Of a stretch of DNA of 64,000 bases, positions 54,273 through 63,761 are shown in pieces (within the stretch, counting starts at the first letter, position 1; each line of letters begins with the position of its first letter). The position numbers were made by a program, and so were the translations under genes. The DNA lies in the NCBI RefSeq assembly GCF_014145455.1, contig NZ_JACIVB010000057.1:62001-126000 (forward strand). Direction: 5' to 3'. The notes below the pieces were generated by a model. The model was not told the DNA's origin and searched no databases. It worked only from the letters and a program-made list of their open reading frames with translations. The DNA comes from Limosilactobacillus rudii. GTDB taxonomy: Bacteria > Bacillota > Bacilli > Lactobacillales > Lactobacillaceae.

Positions 54273-55067
54273 ATGGCAAAAATTTCTAAAATAGAAGCAC
54301 AAAAGCGTAAGGGACGCTATAACGTCTATCTTGATGGTAAGTATGCATTTCCGGTCGCAGAAAGCGTGCTAATTCAGTTTAATTTAATGAAGGGGGCAGA
54401 GCTTGATAAGGAGCAGATTAGTGCAATTGTAACTGCTGACCAGCAAGCCAAAGCCTATTCACGGATGCTTGATTATTTGTCTTACCAGATGCGGACGGAA
54501 AGTGACATTATCAAAAAACTTAAGGAAACGAATACACCAGAAGAGTTTATAGTACCAATCCTTAAAAAGTTGCGCGCCCAGCACCTAGTAGATGACCATG
54601 CTTATGCGGCAGCTTACGTGCGGACAGTAATGAACACAGAATTAAAGGGCCCAATTGTTATTCGTCAGCATTTACGACAGAAAAAGATCGGTGAAAATGA
54701 TATTGATAATGCGTTAGCACAATTTACCCTCGCTGATCAGGCGGAAAATGCTAAAAAATTGGCTGGCAAGCTTTTTCGCCGCTATCGTAAGCAGCCAGGA
54801 CGGCGACGGGAACAAAAGGTTCAGCAGGGACTAATAACAAAGGGATTTCCCAGCAGTATTTACGATATGATTAAAGATGAAGTAGTTCCCCAGCCAGATG
54901 GTGAACAGGAAAATGAATTATTGGTAAAAGAAGCTGAAAAGCAATGGCGGCGAGCTAACCGTTATGAAGGATACGCCAAAGAGCAGCATTTTAAACAGGC
55001 AATGTTTCGAAAGGGCTTTGACCTCGATGATGTTCAACGCTGGCTTGATGAGCAGGAAATACAATAA
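54273..55067 (+). CDS. recX: Recombination regulator RecX
   Basis: A 264-residue RecX protein that binds RecA filaments and limits recombination. Three-helix repeats are seen, including SRMLDYLSYQMRTESDIIKKL and VDDHAYAAAYVRTVMN with GPIVIRQHLRQKKI. A basic stretch RRYRKQPGRRREQKVQQGL follows. The length is that of Gram-positive RecX (longer than E. coli). AAGGAGA precedes the ATG. The EPS cluster promoter begins five bases past its stop. Confidence 0.92.
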   Translation: MAKISKIEAQKRKGRYNVYLDGKYAFPVAESVLIQFNLMKGAELDKEQISAIVTADQQAKAYSRMLDYLSYQMRTESDIIKKLKETNTPEEFIVPILKKLRAQHLVDDHAYAAAYVRTVMNTELKGPIVIRQHLRQKKIGENDIDNALAQFTLADQAENAKKLAGKLFRRYRKQPGRRREQKVQQGLITKGFPSSIYDMIKDEVVPQPDGEQENELLVKEAEKQWRRANRYEGYAKEQHFKQAMFRKGFDLDDVQRWLDEQEIQ

Positions 55068-55071
55068 TTAC

Positions 55072-55100
55072 TTTTCAAGGATAGTAATAACTGGTATTAT
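55072..55100 (+). promoter_or_regulatory. Promoter of the polysaccharide cluster
   Basis: TTTTCA (about 55072-55077), a 17-base spacer and TGG-TATTAT (-10 at 55095-55100), 42 bases before the first gene. No terminator separates it from recX. Confidence 0.5.
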
Positions 55101-55141
55101 TTTAATGATTATGTTTAAAACTATTAATTAGGAGTACAACA

Positions 55142-55909
55142 GTGAATATTAAAATCTTAGTGGCAGTCCATAAAAACTATCGGATGCCTGATGATCCCAT
55201 GTATTTGCCGATCTTTGTTGGTAAAGATGTTCACCCAGATGTAAATGATACATTTCAGGGGGACAACACGGGCGATAATATTTCAAAAAAGAATCCTCAT
55301 TATAATGAACTAACGGCCCTGTATTGGGGATGGAAAAATCTTGATGTTGATGCATTAGGGTTAGTCCACTACCGTCGTTACTTAACGATGGGGCATGATA
55401 AGGATTTATCGACGATTTTAAATAAAGAGCAAGTTGAAAGTTTGTTTAAGGATGCGGATGTAATTTTGCCCAAAAAGCGGCACTATTATATAGAAACTAA
55501 TGAATCGCATTATCTTCATGTCCATGAACATGAACCATTAGAAATTACGCGGCAGGTACTCAAGGATAAGTATCCGCAATATTTACCAGCGTTTGACAAA
55601 GTAATGAAGCAGACATCAGCCCATTACTTTAATATGATGATTATGAAAAAGAAGCCGTTAGATGAATATTGTACTTGGCTATTTGATGTTTTAGGCGCAG
55701 TTGATAAGAAGGTAGATTATTCCGACTATACGCCTTATGAACAGCGAGTTTTTGGCTTCTTGAGTGAACTGTTATTAGATACTTGGTTGTTGACAAATCC
55801 ACAGTACAAGACGGTGGAAGTTAACCGGGTATTTTTAGAAAAACAAAATTGGCCATTGAAGATTGCTAAGTTCTTAAAACGAAAGGTGACTGGGCATGGT
55901 GAACACTAA
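55142..55909 (+). CDS. DUF4422 glycosyltransferase
   Basis: A 255-residue DUF4422 protein, a family found in capsule and EPS clusters and treated as glycosyltransferases. It has KILVAVHKNYRMPDD, DNTGDNISKKNPHYNELTALYWGWKN and GLVHYRRYL, the usual LxHYRR signature. GTG 55142 follows AGGAG. It is similar along its length to the protein at 59347 (both NDN-x-NIS-x-KNP-x-Y-x-ELT), so they are paralogues that probably add related sugars. First gene of the cluster. Confidence 0.88.
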   Translation: MNIKILVAVHKNYRMPDDPMYLPIFVGKDVHPDVNDTFQGDNTGDNISKKNPHYNELTALYWGWKNLDVDALGLVHYRRYLTMGHDKDLSTILNKEQVESLFKDADVILPKKRHYYIETNESHYLHVHEHEPLEITRQVLKDKYPQYLPAFDKVMKQTSAHYFNMMIMKKKPLDEYCTWLFDVLGAVDKKVDYSDYTPYEQRVFGFLSELLLDTWLLTNPQYKTVEVNRVFLEKQNWPLKIAKFLKRKVTGHGEH

Positions 55910-55926
55910 CGATTGGAGCGATAGCA

Positions 55927-56856
55927 ATGCCAAAATTATCGATAGTTGTTCCTTGCTATAACGAGGAAGAGGCTATTCCGCTTTTTTATCCAGCTGTAGA
56001 GAAAGTGGTTAAGCAAATGCCAGTTAAAATTGAATATTGGTTTGTTAATGATGGATCCAGTGATGGTACGTTGACGGAAATGCGTAAGTTGCATGTACAG
56101 GATCCTGAACGGGTACACTATGTTTCTTTTTCTCGTAATTTTGGGAAGGAAGCAGGCTTATATGCTGGTCTTCAGGCTGCTACCGGGGATTATGTGGTAG
56201 TGATGGATGCCGATTTGCAGGATCCCCCCGAGTATTTACCGGAAATGTATAAGGATATCTCAACGGGCGAATATGATTGTGTGGGGATGCGGCGGACTGA
56301 CCGGAAGGGTGAAGCTAAGTTTAAGTCTTTTCTATCAGACCAGTTCTATAATGTCATCAATAAGATTTCTGATACGAAGATTGTGTCGGGGGCCCGTGAT
56401 TACCGGATGATGACTCGTCAAATGGTAGATGCAGTTTTATCGTTAACCGAGTATAATCGTTTTTCAAAGGGAATTTTTAATTGGGTTGGTTTTAAGACTA
56501 AGTACCTTCCTTACAAGAATGTTGAACGGGTTGCCGGAACAACTGATTGGTCGACGTGGAAACTATTTAAGTACGCAATTGATGGTATTACTGACTTTTC
56601 AGAGGCACCACTGGCAATTGCTACTTGGGTCGGTGGATTTACCGCCTTTATTTCTGTTATTGGAATGATTGTCGTTATAGTAAGGAAGATTATTGAACCA
56701 ACAAGTAGTGCCTTTGGTTGGGCATCGATGGTTTGTGTTATTTTGTTCTTGGGTGGTATTCAGTTACTATGCTTAGGGATAATTGGTCGGTATATTGGTC
56801 GAATCTATATGCAGACAAAAAAACGGCCTATATATATTATTAAAGAGAAGAAGTAG
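55927..56856 (+). CDS. GT2 family glycosyltransferase (GtrB/DPM1-like)
   Basis: A 309-residue enzyme with a cytoplasmic GT-A domain (LSIVVPCYNEEEAIPLFYPAVE, FVNDGSSDGT, VMDADLQDPPE with the DxD-type metal site) and two C-terminal helices (about 235-258 and 268-290). This is the layout of bactoprenol glucosyltransferases that load a sugar on undecaprenyl phosphate. GtrA-type flippase partners usually sit beside such genes; here a GtrA gene is 11 kb upstream. It lies 17 bases after the DUF4422 gene. Confidence 0.92.
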   Translation: MPKLSIVVPCYNEEEAIPLFYPAVEKVVKQMPVKIEYWFVNDGSSDGTLTEMRKLHVQDPERVHYVSFSRNFGKEAGLYAGLQAATGDYVVVMDADLQDPPEYLPEMYKDISTGEYDCVGMRRTDRKGEAKFKSFLSDQFYNVINKISDTKIVSGARDYRMMTRQMVDAVLSLTEYNRFSKGIFNWVGFKTKYLPYKNVERVAGTTDWSTWKLFKYAIDGITDFSEAPLAIATWVGGFTAFISVIGMIVVIVRKIIEPTSSAFGWASMVCVILFLGGIQLLCLGIIGRYIGRIYMQTKKRPIYIIKEKK

Positions 56857-56867
56857 GATTGAGGATC

Positions 56868-57515
56868 ATGAATGAGAAGGTAAAAATTAAACAACAATCA
56901 AAAAATTACCTTTTCTGGAAAAGGTTTTTTGATATTACGCTGTCATCACTGGCAATAGTTGGCTTTAGCCCAGTTTTCCTAACTGTTTTTATTATGAACC
57001 GTTTCGGTGATAATAAAGGTCCGCTATTTTATAAGCAAGTTCGAATTGGGTGGCATGGTAAGCCATTTAAGATTTATAAGTTCCGTTCAATGGTAGTTAA
57101 TGCAGATAAAATTTTGGAAAGTGATCCTGAATTGTATGCTAAGTATGTTGCCAACAACTATAAACTGGAGCCAGAAGAAGATCCACGGATTACCCGTTTA
57201 GGACGGTGGCTACGGAAGACATCAATTGATGAAATACCACAATTCATCAATATTTTACGTGGTGATATGAGCATTATTGGGCCACGGCCGATTGTGAAAA
57301 AAGAGCTGGAGGAATATGGTGACCGTGTCGACAAGTTCTTGTCAGTAAAACCTGGTGCAATGGGGCTATGGCAATCAAGCGGTCGGAGTAATATTCCATA
57401 TCCAAAACGTTGTGATGTTGAGCTAGAGTATGTTGATAAAGCTTCACTGGCTTTTGATACGAAGATAATGTTTAAGAATATTATTAGCATTTTTAAACGT
57501 GATGGTGCGTATTAA
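56868..57515 (+). CDS. Priming undecaprenyl-phosphate sugar transferase
   Basis: A 215-residue WcaJ/CpsE-type phosphoglycosyltransferase. It moves a sugar 1-phosphate onto undecaprenyl phosphate, the first step of polysaccharide repeat-unit assembly. An N-terminal re-entrant membrane segment (FFDITLSSLAIVGFSPVFLTVF) precedes the catalytic KFRSM, DEIPQFINILRGDMSIIGPRP motif, and GLWQSSGR near the end. It is a short form without the four-helix N-terminal part of WbaP. ATG 56868 is favoured over a TTG three codons upstream. Confidence 0.93.
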   Translation: MNEKVKIKQQSKNYLFWKRFFDITLSSLAIVGFSPVFLTVFIMNRFGDNKGPLFYKQVRIGWHGKPFKIYKFRSMVVNADKILESDPELYAKYVANNYKLEPEEDPRITRLGRWLRKTSIDEIPQFINILRGDMSIIGPRPIVKKELEEYGDRVDKFLSVKPGAMGLWQSSGRSNIPYPKRCDVELEYVDKASLAFDTKIMFKNIISIFKRDGAY

Positions 57516-57531
57516 AGAAAGGAGAATTTTT

Positions 57532-58734
57532 TTGCTGAAAATAAAAGAAATATTAAGAGCTCCAATTAATGGTCAGCAATTGTATTTAGGAGTATTAGTA
57601 TTTTATCTTTTTTTCTCTTTTCTTAGAAATACGACATTTGATCCTTATTTAGGGAGCAGGCCCTTTAACTTAGCTTCATATATTTGTGTAGCAATACTTA
57701 TTTTTAAAATTTATTTTTTAGATAGTCATGAATTAAAAGAGAAAATACTAATTACTTTTTTCCTTTTAATTGCTATTTGTTCATGGCGATTATCGACTTC
57801 AAACTTAATTATTGTAATGGCCACTTTTATTGTAGCTGCTAAGGGTGTTCCTTTCACCAGGATAATTCAATACTATTTTTATACAACGTTAATTTTGTTA
57901 ATTAGTGTTGTAGCATTTTCACTTCTTGGAGTTATAAAAGATTTGGTTTTCGTTGTACATGGGAGAGCGACTCGCTATGCATTAGGTATTGTGTACCCAA
58001 CTGATTTAGCATCACACGTGTTGTATCTTTTACTTGCGCACGTTTATCTTTATTACAATAAACTGAATTGGCGGTATTATACAGGATATGTATTAGTAGC
58101 GTTGTTGTTAAAGTTTATAACTGACGCTCGGCTAAGTATTATTTGTATTTTATTAATTCTGCCAGTTGTTTGGATTGCTAAGCTTGCAGAAAGCCCTCAA
58201 GATAGAGTAGCTCATTTTATAATTTCGCTTTATTGGATTTTTATTCCATTATTAGCTTTCGTCAGCTTTGCTGGTACTTATTTTTTTGATAATACAAATC
58301 ATATATATTATAAAATCGACCATTTACTTTCTGGACGTTTGTCATATGGTCTTATGTCTATGTACAGATACCATTTTACAATGCTTGGACAAAAGGTAGA
58401 GGAAAATGGATTAGGCGGAAGTAAAGGTTTATCGGTATTTCATCATGGTAATGTTGGCTACTTTTATATTGATTCCTCTTATTTACGGCTAATTATGATA
58501 TATGGTCTATTAGTAACTATAATTATTTTAGGGTTGATGATTACTATTTCAGTAAGGAGTGTAATGAGACGTAATTATGCAATTACAGCAATCCTACTGA
58601 TTGTTACGCTCAGCTGCTTTGTAGAACAACATTTACTTGAGTTATCTTATAATCCATTCTTGTTAGCGCTTTTAGCAAATCCAAGGATTATTTCGGAGGT
58701 TAATACAAATTGGAAACGAAAAAGTATAGTTTAA
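57532..58734 (+). CDS. Wzy-like polysaccharide polymerase
   Basis: A 400-residue protein with about ten to eleven hydrophobic segments and a larger external loop near residues 250-310 (SFAGTYFFDNTNHIYYKIDHLLSGRLSYG), the usual picture of Wzy polymerases that join repeat units outside the membrane. AAAGGAG at 57518-57524 supports TTG 57532; an ATG at 57499 overlaps the previous gene and has no site. The assignment rests on topology and position, since Wzy sequences are poorly conserved. It overlaps the Wzz-like gene by 25 bases. Confidence 0.75.
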   Translation: MLKIKEILRAPINGQQLYLGVLVFYLFFSFLRNTTFDPYLGSRPFNLASYICVAILIFKIYFLDSHELKEKILITFFLLIAICSWRLSTSNLIIVMATFIVAAKGVPFTRIIQYYFYTTLILLISVVAFSLLGVIKDLVFVVHGRATRYALGIVYPTDLASHVLYLLLAHVYLYYNKLNWRYYTGYVLVALLLKFITDARLSIICILLILPVVWIAKLAESPQDRVAHFIISLYWIFIPLLAFVSFAGTYFFDNTNHIYYKIDHLLSGRLSYGLMSMYRYHFTMLGQKVEENGLGGSKGLSVFHHGNVGYFYIDSSYLRLIMIYGLLVTIIILGLMITISVRSVMRRNYAITAILLIVTLSCFVEQHLLELSYNPFLLALLANPRIISEVNTNWKRKSIV

Positions 58735-59330
58735 ATGATTTAATAAAAATTATTTGGAAAAATATTATTGTCATTATAGTTTTTGCTGTTATTGGTGGTA
58801 GTGGATTTTTTATTTTAGCTAAGCATAAACAATCTACGACATATACGGCAGAGCGAAGTATAATGATTAGCCATAGCTTGGATAGCAAAAGAGCACATTC
58901 ACAAGTTAGTGCAGATATTGCAATGATTCCGACTTATGAAGATTTAATTAAAAGTCGTCAGGTGACTGAAGATACTTGGAAAACTTTGCCTAAGAGTGTA
59001 CGAAAAGAAGTATCACCTAAATCGATTAGCGATAGTATTGATACTAATAATCGACCAGAATCACTTGTGATTACCATTAGAGCAACGACTAAGGATGCTA
59101 GTCAATCATTAGCAATCGCCAATACAACAGCGGAAGTTGCTAAAAAAGAATTGCCCAAAATGCAAAAGGGATTAGGGACGGTTCATGTTTATACTAAGGC
59201 TAACCGTAAAACTGTTACATCTCAAACTCATGGATCAGTTAAGAAATACACGTTAGTCGGAGTTGCGTTAGGAATAGTTGCTGGGATGCTGGTTTCATTT
59301 ACAATAACTACATTAAGACACATGAATTAA
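58710..59330 (+). CDS. Wzz/YveK-type chain-length protein
   Basis: A 206-residue protein with helices at about 15-37 and 180-200 enclosing an external domain (YTAERSIMISHSLDSKRAHSQ ... LVITIRATTKDASQSLAIANTTAEVAKKEL), the topology of polysaccharide co-polymerases that set chain length. GGAGG ten bases upstream supports TTG 58710. In most Gram-positive clusters this gene is near the front with a tyrosine kinase; here it is in the middle and no kinase is visible in the window. Confidence 0.82.
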   Translation: METKKYSLNDLIKIIWKNIIVIIVFAVIGGSGFFILAKHKQSTTYTAERSIMISHSLDSKRAHSQVSADIAMIPTYEDLIKSRQVTEDTWKTLPKSVRKEVSPKSISDSIDTNNRPESLVITIRATTKDASQSLAIANTTAEVAKKELPKMQKGLGTVHVYTKANRKTVTSQTHGSVKKYTLVGVALGIVAGMLVSFTITTLRHMN

Positions 59331-59346
59331 CTTTAAGGAGATAAAG

Positions 59347-60156
59347 ATGACCGTATACGTAATTACTCATAAGCCATTTGACTATGCTAAAGAATTACCA
59401 AGTGATTATGTTCCAATGATGGTTGGTGCTAATAAGAATTTAAATCCACTTAACTATTTAGCGGATAATACTCAAGATAATATCTCTGATAAGAATCCCG
59501 AATATTGTGAATTAACAGGGCTTTACTGGATGTGGAAAAATTCTAAAGCTAAGAATATCGGATTAGCACATTATCGGCGTTTCTTTTATTCTAAAAGTAT
59601 TGGTGGACGGTTTGCTATGTATGCTTATCTTATTTTGATGGGAAATAAGGTTAAGCCAGCCCCAATTAGTAAATTAGATGAATGGCTAAATGAATATGAT
59701 TGGATTATTGCTCACCCTGAGAATGAAGGTGGCAAAGATTTATGGACACAATTTAAGAAAGCAAACCATGAGATTGACATGCAACATACCCGTGATGTAA
59801 TTGCTGAGAAATATCCTGAATATGTAAAAGCTTTTGACAAGGTAATGCATAGTTCAAGTTGGATGTCACCATATAATATGTTTTATGCCTCTAAACAAAA
59901 ATCTGATGAATACTGTCAATGGCTATTTGATATTTTGTTTGAAGTTGAAAAGCGGACTGACATGACTGGTTATACTGATTATCAAAAGCGATTATATGGC
60001 TTTTTAAGTGAACGGTTATTAAATGTTTGGCTTGAAAAGCATAAAGAATATAAGGTTAAGTATTTAACTGTTTTTAAAACCGATGACTTGAGCAGACGAG
60101 CGGTAATTAGACGGATTACTAACCGTTTGGGTATTACTAAAGGGATAAATCATTAA
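59347..60156 (+). CDS. DUF4422 glycosyltransferase (second)
   Basis: A 269-residue paralogue of the first DUF4422 enzyme: VYVITHKPFDYAKELPSDY, NISDKNPEYCELTGLYWMWKN and GLAHYRRFF. It has an extra loop of about 20 residues after the HYRR strand (SKSIGGRFAMYAYLILMG). AAGGAGAT precedes the ATG. It probably adds a sugar to the lipid-linked repeat unit. Confidence 0.88.
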   Translation: MTVYVITHKPFDYAKELPSDYVPMMVGANKNLNPLNYLADNTQDNISDKNPEYCELTGLYWMWKNSKAKNIGLAHYRRFFYSKSIGGRFAMYAYLILMGNKVKPAPISKLDEWLNEYDWIIAHPENEGGKDLWTQFKKANHEIDMQHTRDVIAEKYPEYVKAFDKVMHSSSWMSPYNMFYASKQKSDEYCQWLFDILFEVEKRTDMTGYTDYQKRLYGFLSERLLNVWLEKHKEYKVKYLTVFKTDDLSRRAVIRRITNRLGITKGINH

Positions 60157-60171
60157 GTAGGAGCGGTAATA

Positions 60172-61041
60172 ATGCAGGCTGTTTTAATATTAGCTCATAA
60201 AAATATTGACCAGGTTATTGAACTATCTAAGCGTCTTTCTACTAGTTTTAATGTGTATGTTCATCTTGATAAAAAGACAACAATAACTACAAGTCAAGAA
60301 AAGAAAATAAAGAAAGTAACCGCTTATTTTATTTCAAAATATAATGTTAAATGGGGCAGTTATAGCATTGTTAAAGCAACAATTGATTTAATAAAGATTG
60401 CTTTACGAAATAAGGAGAATACATATTTTCACTTAATATCAGGCCAGGATTGGCCAATAAAGTCTCCAGAAGAAATTTATAATTTCTTCGAAAAGACGGA
60501 TAAGATTTTTATGAATTATTGGTTAGCTACGTCTATGAAGAAAACTGGCGAACCAGAAATATGGTGGACTAAATATTATTTTAATTATGATACGATTAAT
60601 CGGAGAACTACTTTTGGTAAAATCTATCATCGTTTTCTTTTATTGATTCAAACATTATTTAGGATTAATAAGTTAAAAAAATATAATTTGACGGATGACT
60701 ACATTTATGCTGGGCAGGAATGGGTGGATGTACCACGTGATGCATTAAAGTATGCTATTGAATATTATGAAAAGCATAAAGAATTGGAATATATTTTTTC
60801 GACAAGCTTTTGTTCAGATGAAATGTGGTTACAAACGGTTTTATGTAATTCAAAATTCAAATCTCGTATTGATAAAGATATTCATCGTTACATTGAAATG
60901 GTGGAAAAGCATGGTAGTCGTCCAGCAATTTTAGATGAAGTAGACTATCCGAAAATACAAAAAGGCTATTATTGGTGGGGAAGAAAATTTGAACGACCAA
61001 TATCCAATAAACTAATTATGTTGTTAGATCAGCATAAATAA
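60172..61041 (+). CDS. GT14 (core-2/I-branching type) glycosyltransferase
   Basis: A 289-residue glycosyltransferase family 14 protein (QAVLILAHKNIDQVIELSKRL, VHLDKKT, FHLISGQDWPIKSPEEIYNFF). The family includes animal beta-1,6-N-acetylglucosaminyltransferases and bacterial xylosyl or glucosyl transferases in EPS clusters. GGAGCGG precedes the ATG. Its codon use is more AT-rich than that of glf next to it. Donor and acceptor are unknown. Confidence 0.88.
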   Translation: MQAVLILAHKNIDQVIELSKRLSTSFNVYVHLDKKTTITTSQEKKIKKVTAYFISKYNVKWGSYSIVKATIDLIKIALRNKENTYFHLISGQDWPIKSPEEIYNFFEKTDKIFMNYWLATSMKKTGEPEIWWTKYYFNYDTINRRTTFGKIYHRFLLLIQTLFRINKLKKYNLTDDYIYAGQEWVDVPRDALKYAIEYYEKHKELEYIFSTSFCSDEMWLQTVLCNSKFKSRIDKDIHRYIEMVEKHGSRPAILDEVDYPKIQKGYYWWGRKFERPISNKLIMLLDQHK

Positions 61042-61086
61042 AACAAATTCTTATTGTTAGAATCAAAGCGAAACGGAGAAATGAGA

Positions 61087-62205
61087 ATGAGTAATTATGA
61101 CTATCTAGTAGTAGGTGCAGGCCTTTTTGGTGCTACTTTTGCCTACGAAGCTGCTAAACGAGGTAAACGTGTTAAGGTAATTGAAAAACGTGATCACATC
61201 GCTGGTAACATCTATACAAAGGAAGTAGACGGTATTCAGGTTCACCAATATGGTGCCCATATTTTCCATACATCTAATAAAGAAATTTGGGAATACGTTA
61301 ACCAATTTGCGGAATTTAACCGCTATACGAATAGCCCAGTTGCTAACTACAAGGGACATATGTATAACCTGCCATTCAATATGAATACCTTCAGTGAAAT
61401 GTGGGGTGTTCGCACACCTGAAGAAGCGATGGCAAAGATTAACGAACAACGACAAGAAATGGCTGGTAAAGAGCCAAAAAACCTTGAAGAACAAGCTATT
61501 TCACTAATTGGCCGTGATATCTATGAAAAGTTAATCAAAGGCTATACCGAAAAGCAGTGGGGACAAAAGGCTACTGAGTTACCAGCCTTTATTATTCGTC
61601 GTCTCCCAGTGCGTTTGGTATATGACAACAACTACTTTAATGATACATACCAAGGGATTCCGATTGGTGGTTATACCCAAATCGTTGAGAAGATGCTTAG
61701 TAGTGACTTGATAGATGTCGAGACCAGAGTTGACTTTTTTGACCAAAAGGACAAGTATCTTGAGGATTACCCGAAGATTGTCTTTACTGGCATGATTGAC
61801 CAGTTCTTTGATTATCAATTAGGGGAACTGCAATATCGGAGTTTGCGGTTTGAAACTGAAGAAAAGAATGTTGGTAATTACCAAGGAAACGCGGTAATTA
61901 ACTATACTGATGCCGAAACGCCATATACGCGGATTATTGAACATAAGCACTTTGAATTCGGTAAGGGGGATAAGGATAAAACCATTATCACCCGTGAATA
62001 CCCAGCTGATTGGCACCGTGGTGATGAACCATATTACCCAATCAATAACCAGCGGAATAACGATCTTTATAAGAAGTATGCTAAGTTAGCTAATGAAAAG
62101 GCTGATAATGTTATCTTTGGTGGTCGGTTAGGACAATACCGTTACTACAACATGGATCAAGTATTACATGCAGCATTGACAGCTGTTAACGAAGAATTTG
62201 AATAA
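61087..62205 (+). CDS. glf: UDP-galactopyranose mutase
   Basis: A 372-residue FAD enzyme converting UDP-galactopyranose to UDP-galactofuranose. FAD binds at VVGAGLFGATFAYEAAKRGK; QYGAHIFHTSNKEIWEY and EKQWGQKATELP are strong family marks, as are the late GRLGQYRYYNMDQV. GGAG at 61075-61078 is correctly spaced for ATG 61087, 11 codons inside the frame. Its presence predicts galactofuranose in the polymer. A terminator follows, so it closes the first part of the cluster. Confidence 0.96.
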   Translation: MSNYDYLVVGAGLFGATFAYEAAKRGKRVKVIEKRDHIAGNIYTKEVDGIQVHQYGAHIFHTSNKEIWEYVNQFAEFNRYTNSPVANYKGHMYNLPFNMNTFSEMWGVRTPEEAMAKINEQRQEMAGKEPKNLEEQAISLIGRDIYEKLIKGYTEKQWGQKATELPAFIIRRLPVRLVYDNNYFNDTYQGIPIGGYTQIVEKMLSSDLIDVETRVDFFDQKDKYLEDYPKIVFTGMIDQFFDYQLGELQYRSLRFETEEKNVGNYQGNAVINYTDAETPYTRIIEHKHFEFGKGDKDKTIITREYPADWHRGDEPYYPINNQRNNDLYKKYAKLANEKADNVIFGGRLGQYRYYNMDQVLHAALTAVNEEFE

Positions 62206-62213
62206 ATCTTGAT

Positions 62214-62247
62214 GGCGAGTTGAGTTAAAACTTAATTCGTCTTTTTT
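62214..62247 (+). terminator. Terminator after glf
   Basis: GGCGAGTTGAGT (62214-62225) pairs with ACTTAATTCGTC (62230-62241), 12 pairs with three G-U, then six T. Confidence 0.8.
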
Positions 62248-62286
62248 GATATTGATTAATGTTACCTTTTGTTTATAACAGGACAG

Positions 62287-62295
62287 TGGTAAAAT
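62287..62295 (+). promoter_or_regulatory. Promoter of the flippase gene
   Basis: TGG-TAAAAT (-10 at 62290-62295), 37 bases before the start, with AAACT/AGTTT arms just downstream (62297-62308). It restarts transcription after the glf terminator. Confidence 0.5.
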
Positions 62296-62331
62296 TAAAC
62301 TTTAGTTTGAAAGAATGGACGAGGTTATTAT

Positions 62332-63750
62332 ATGAAGGTCATTAAAAACTATTTATATAATGCAGGTTACCAAATATTATTAATGTTGGCGCCCGTAATT
62401 ACCACTCCATATGTATCACGGGTATTAGGAGCACATAATAATGGAATTAATACTTATACAAATGGTTGGGTAACCTTTTTTTATTTAGTTGGACAACTAG
62501 GCATTACCTTATACGGAAATCGTGAAATAGCTTATCAACGAGAAAATAAATATAAAAGATCGAAAAGCTTTTTTGAAATTGTGTCATTACAGTTAATGAC
62601 AAGCACTATTGCTTTAGTGGCCTATTTAATTGCAGTATTTTTGTTTAGTAGTGCTTTTAAAGTTTATTTCTTACTACAAGCCCTATGGATTGTAGCTTAT
62701 GGAATTGATATTTCATGGTACTTTATGGGGCTAGAGGATTTTAAGAAGACAGTTACTAGAAATACTATTGTTAAGATAATTTCAATCTTACTAATTTTTG
62801 TTCTCGTTCGAAATGAAAATGACCTTAGTAAGTATATTTTTCTTTTGGGTTTTGCTCAATTAGCTGGTAGTGCTACGTTATGGCCATATTTAAAGAATAG
62901 TATTGAATGGGTAAGCATTAAAGAATGGCGACCATTTCACCACTTTTATCCAACACTATTATTATTTGTTCCGACAATTACAACTCAAATATATTTAGTA
63001 GTTAATCGGATTATGCTCGGAAGAATGGCTCCACAGGCAGCAGTTTCACAGTTTGACTTTGGCGATAAAATTGTAAAATTAGTATTGGCCGTAGTCACAG
63101 CTACTGGGACGGTAATGCTTCCTCATATTGCTAATAAGTTTACATCAGGTGATATCAAGGGTGTCCGCAAGAGTTTATATAAATCGTTTGATTTTGTGAC
63201 TGCCGTTTCTATCCCGATGATGTTTGGATTGATGGCGATTGCTAATAAATTTGCGCCGTGGTTTTTAGGTAGCCAGTATGGACCAACTGGTAGTGTTATT
63301 TTTTACGAGGCACCAGCAATATTAATGATTGCATGGAGCAATGTTACGGGTATTCAATATTTAATGCCGATTCACCGTGAACATGAATATACAATTTCAG
63401 TTACGATTGGTGCAGTGGTTAACGTTGTTGCTAATTTATTTTTTATTTCCTTATATGGTGCTGACGGAGCAGCAATAGCTACAGTAATTTCTGAGTTTTC
63501 AGTAACAGCAGTTCAATTATTTTATATTAAAGGGACAATTCGACGACGACAATTATTTGGACCTATCTGGAGGTACTTATTAAGCGGGATCTTTATGTAT
63601 TTGGTTATTTCGAGAATTAATAGTGTTATCAGTATGAAGATTACAAATTTATTATTAGAAGTCACATTAGGAATTGCTATATACATCATTGGTCTCTTTA
63701 TTACTAAAGCGCCAATTATTAATCAAGCTAAAGCATTATTAAAGAAATAG
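62332..63750 (+). CDS. Wzx-type polysaccharide flippase
   Basis: A 472-residue protein with about 12-14 helices of the RfbX/Wzx (MOP exporter) family. It moves the finished lipid-linked repeat unit to the outer face of the membrane. YNAGYQILLMLAPVITTPYVSRVLGAHNNGINTY is a typical start; NRIMLGRMAPQAAVSQFDFGDKI is also conserved. Its own promoter follows the glf terminator. The next glycosyltransferase starts 11 bases after its stop. Confidence 0.92.
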   Translation: MKVIKNYLYNAGYQILLMLAPVITTPYVSRVLGAHNNGINTYTNGWVTFFYLVGQLGITLYGNREIAYQRENKYKRSKSFFEIVSLQLMTSTIALVAYLIAVFLFSSAFKVYFLLQALWIVAYGIDISWYFMGLEDFKKTVTRNTIVKIISILLIFVLVRNENDLSKYIFLLGFAQLAGSATLWPYLKNSIEWVSIKEWRPFHHFYPTLLLFVPTITTQIYLVVNRIMLGRMAPQAAVSQFDFGDKIVKLVLAVVTATGTVMLPHIANKFTSGDIKGVRKSLYKSFDFVTAVSIPMMFGLMAIANKFAPWFLGSQYGPTGSVIFYEAPAILMIAWSNVTGIQYLMPIHREHEYTISVTIGAVVNVVANLFFISLYGADGAAIATVISEFSVTAVQLFYIKGTIRRRQLFGPIWRYLLSGIFMYLVISRINSVISMKITNLLLEVTLGIAIYIIGLFITKAPIINQAKALLKK

Positions 63751-63761
63751 GAGAATTTTTA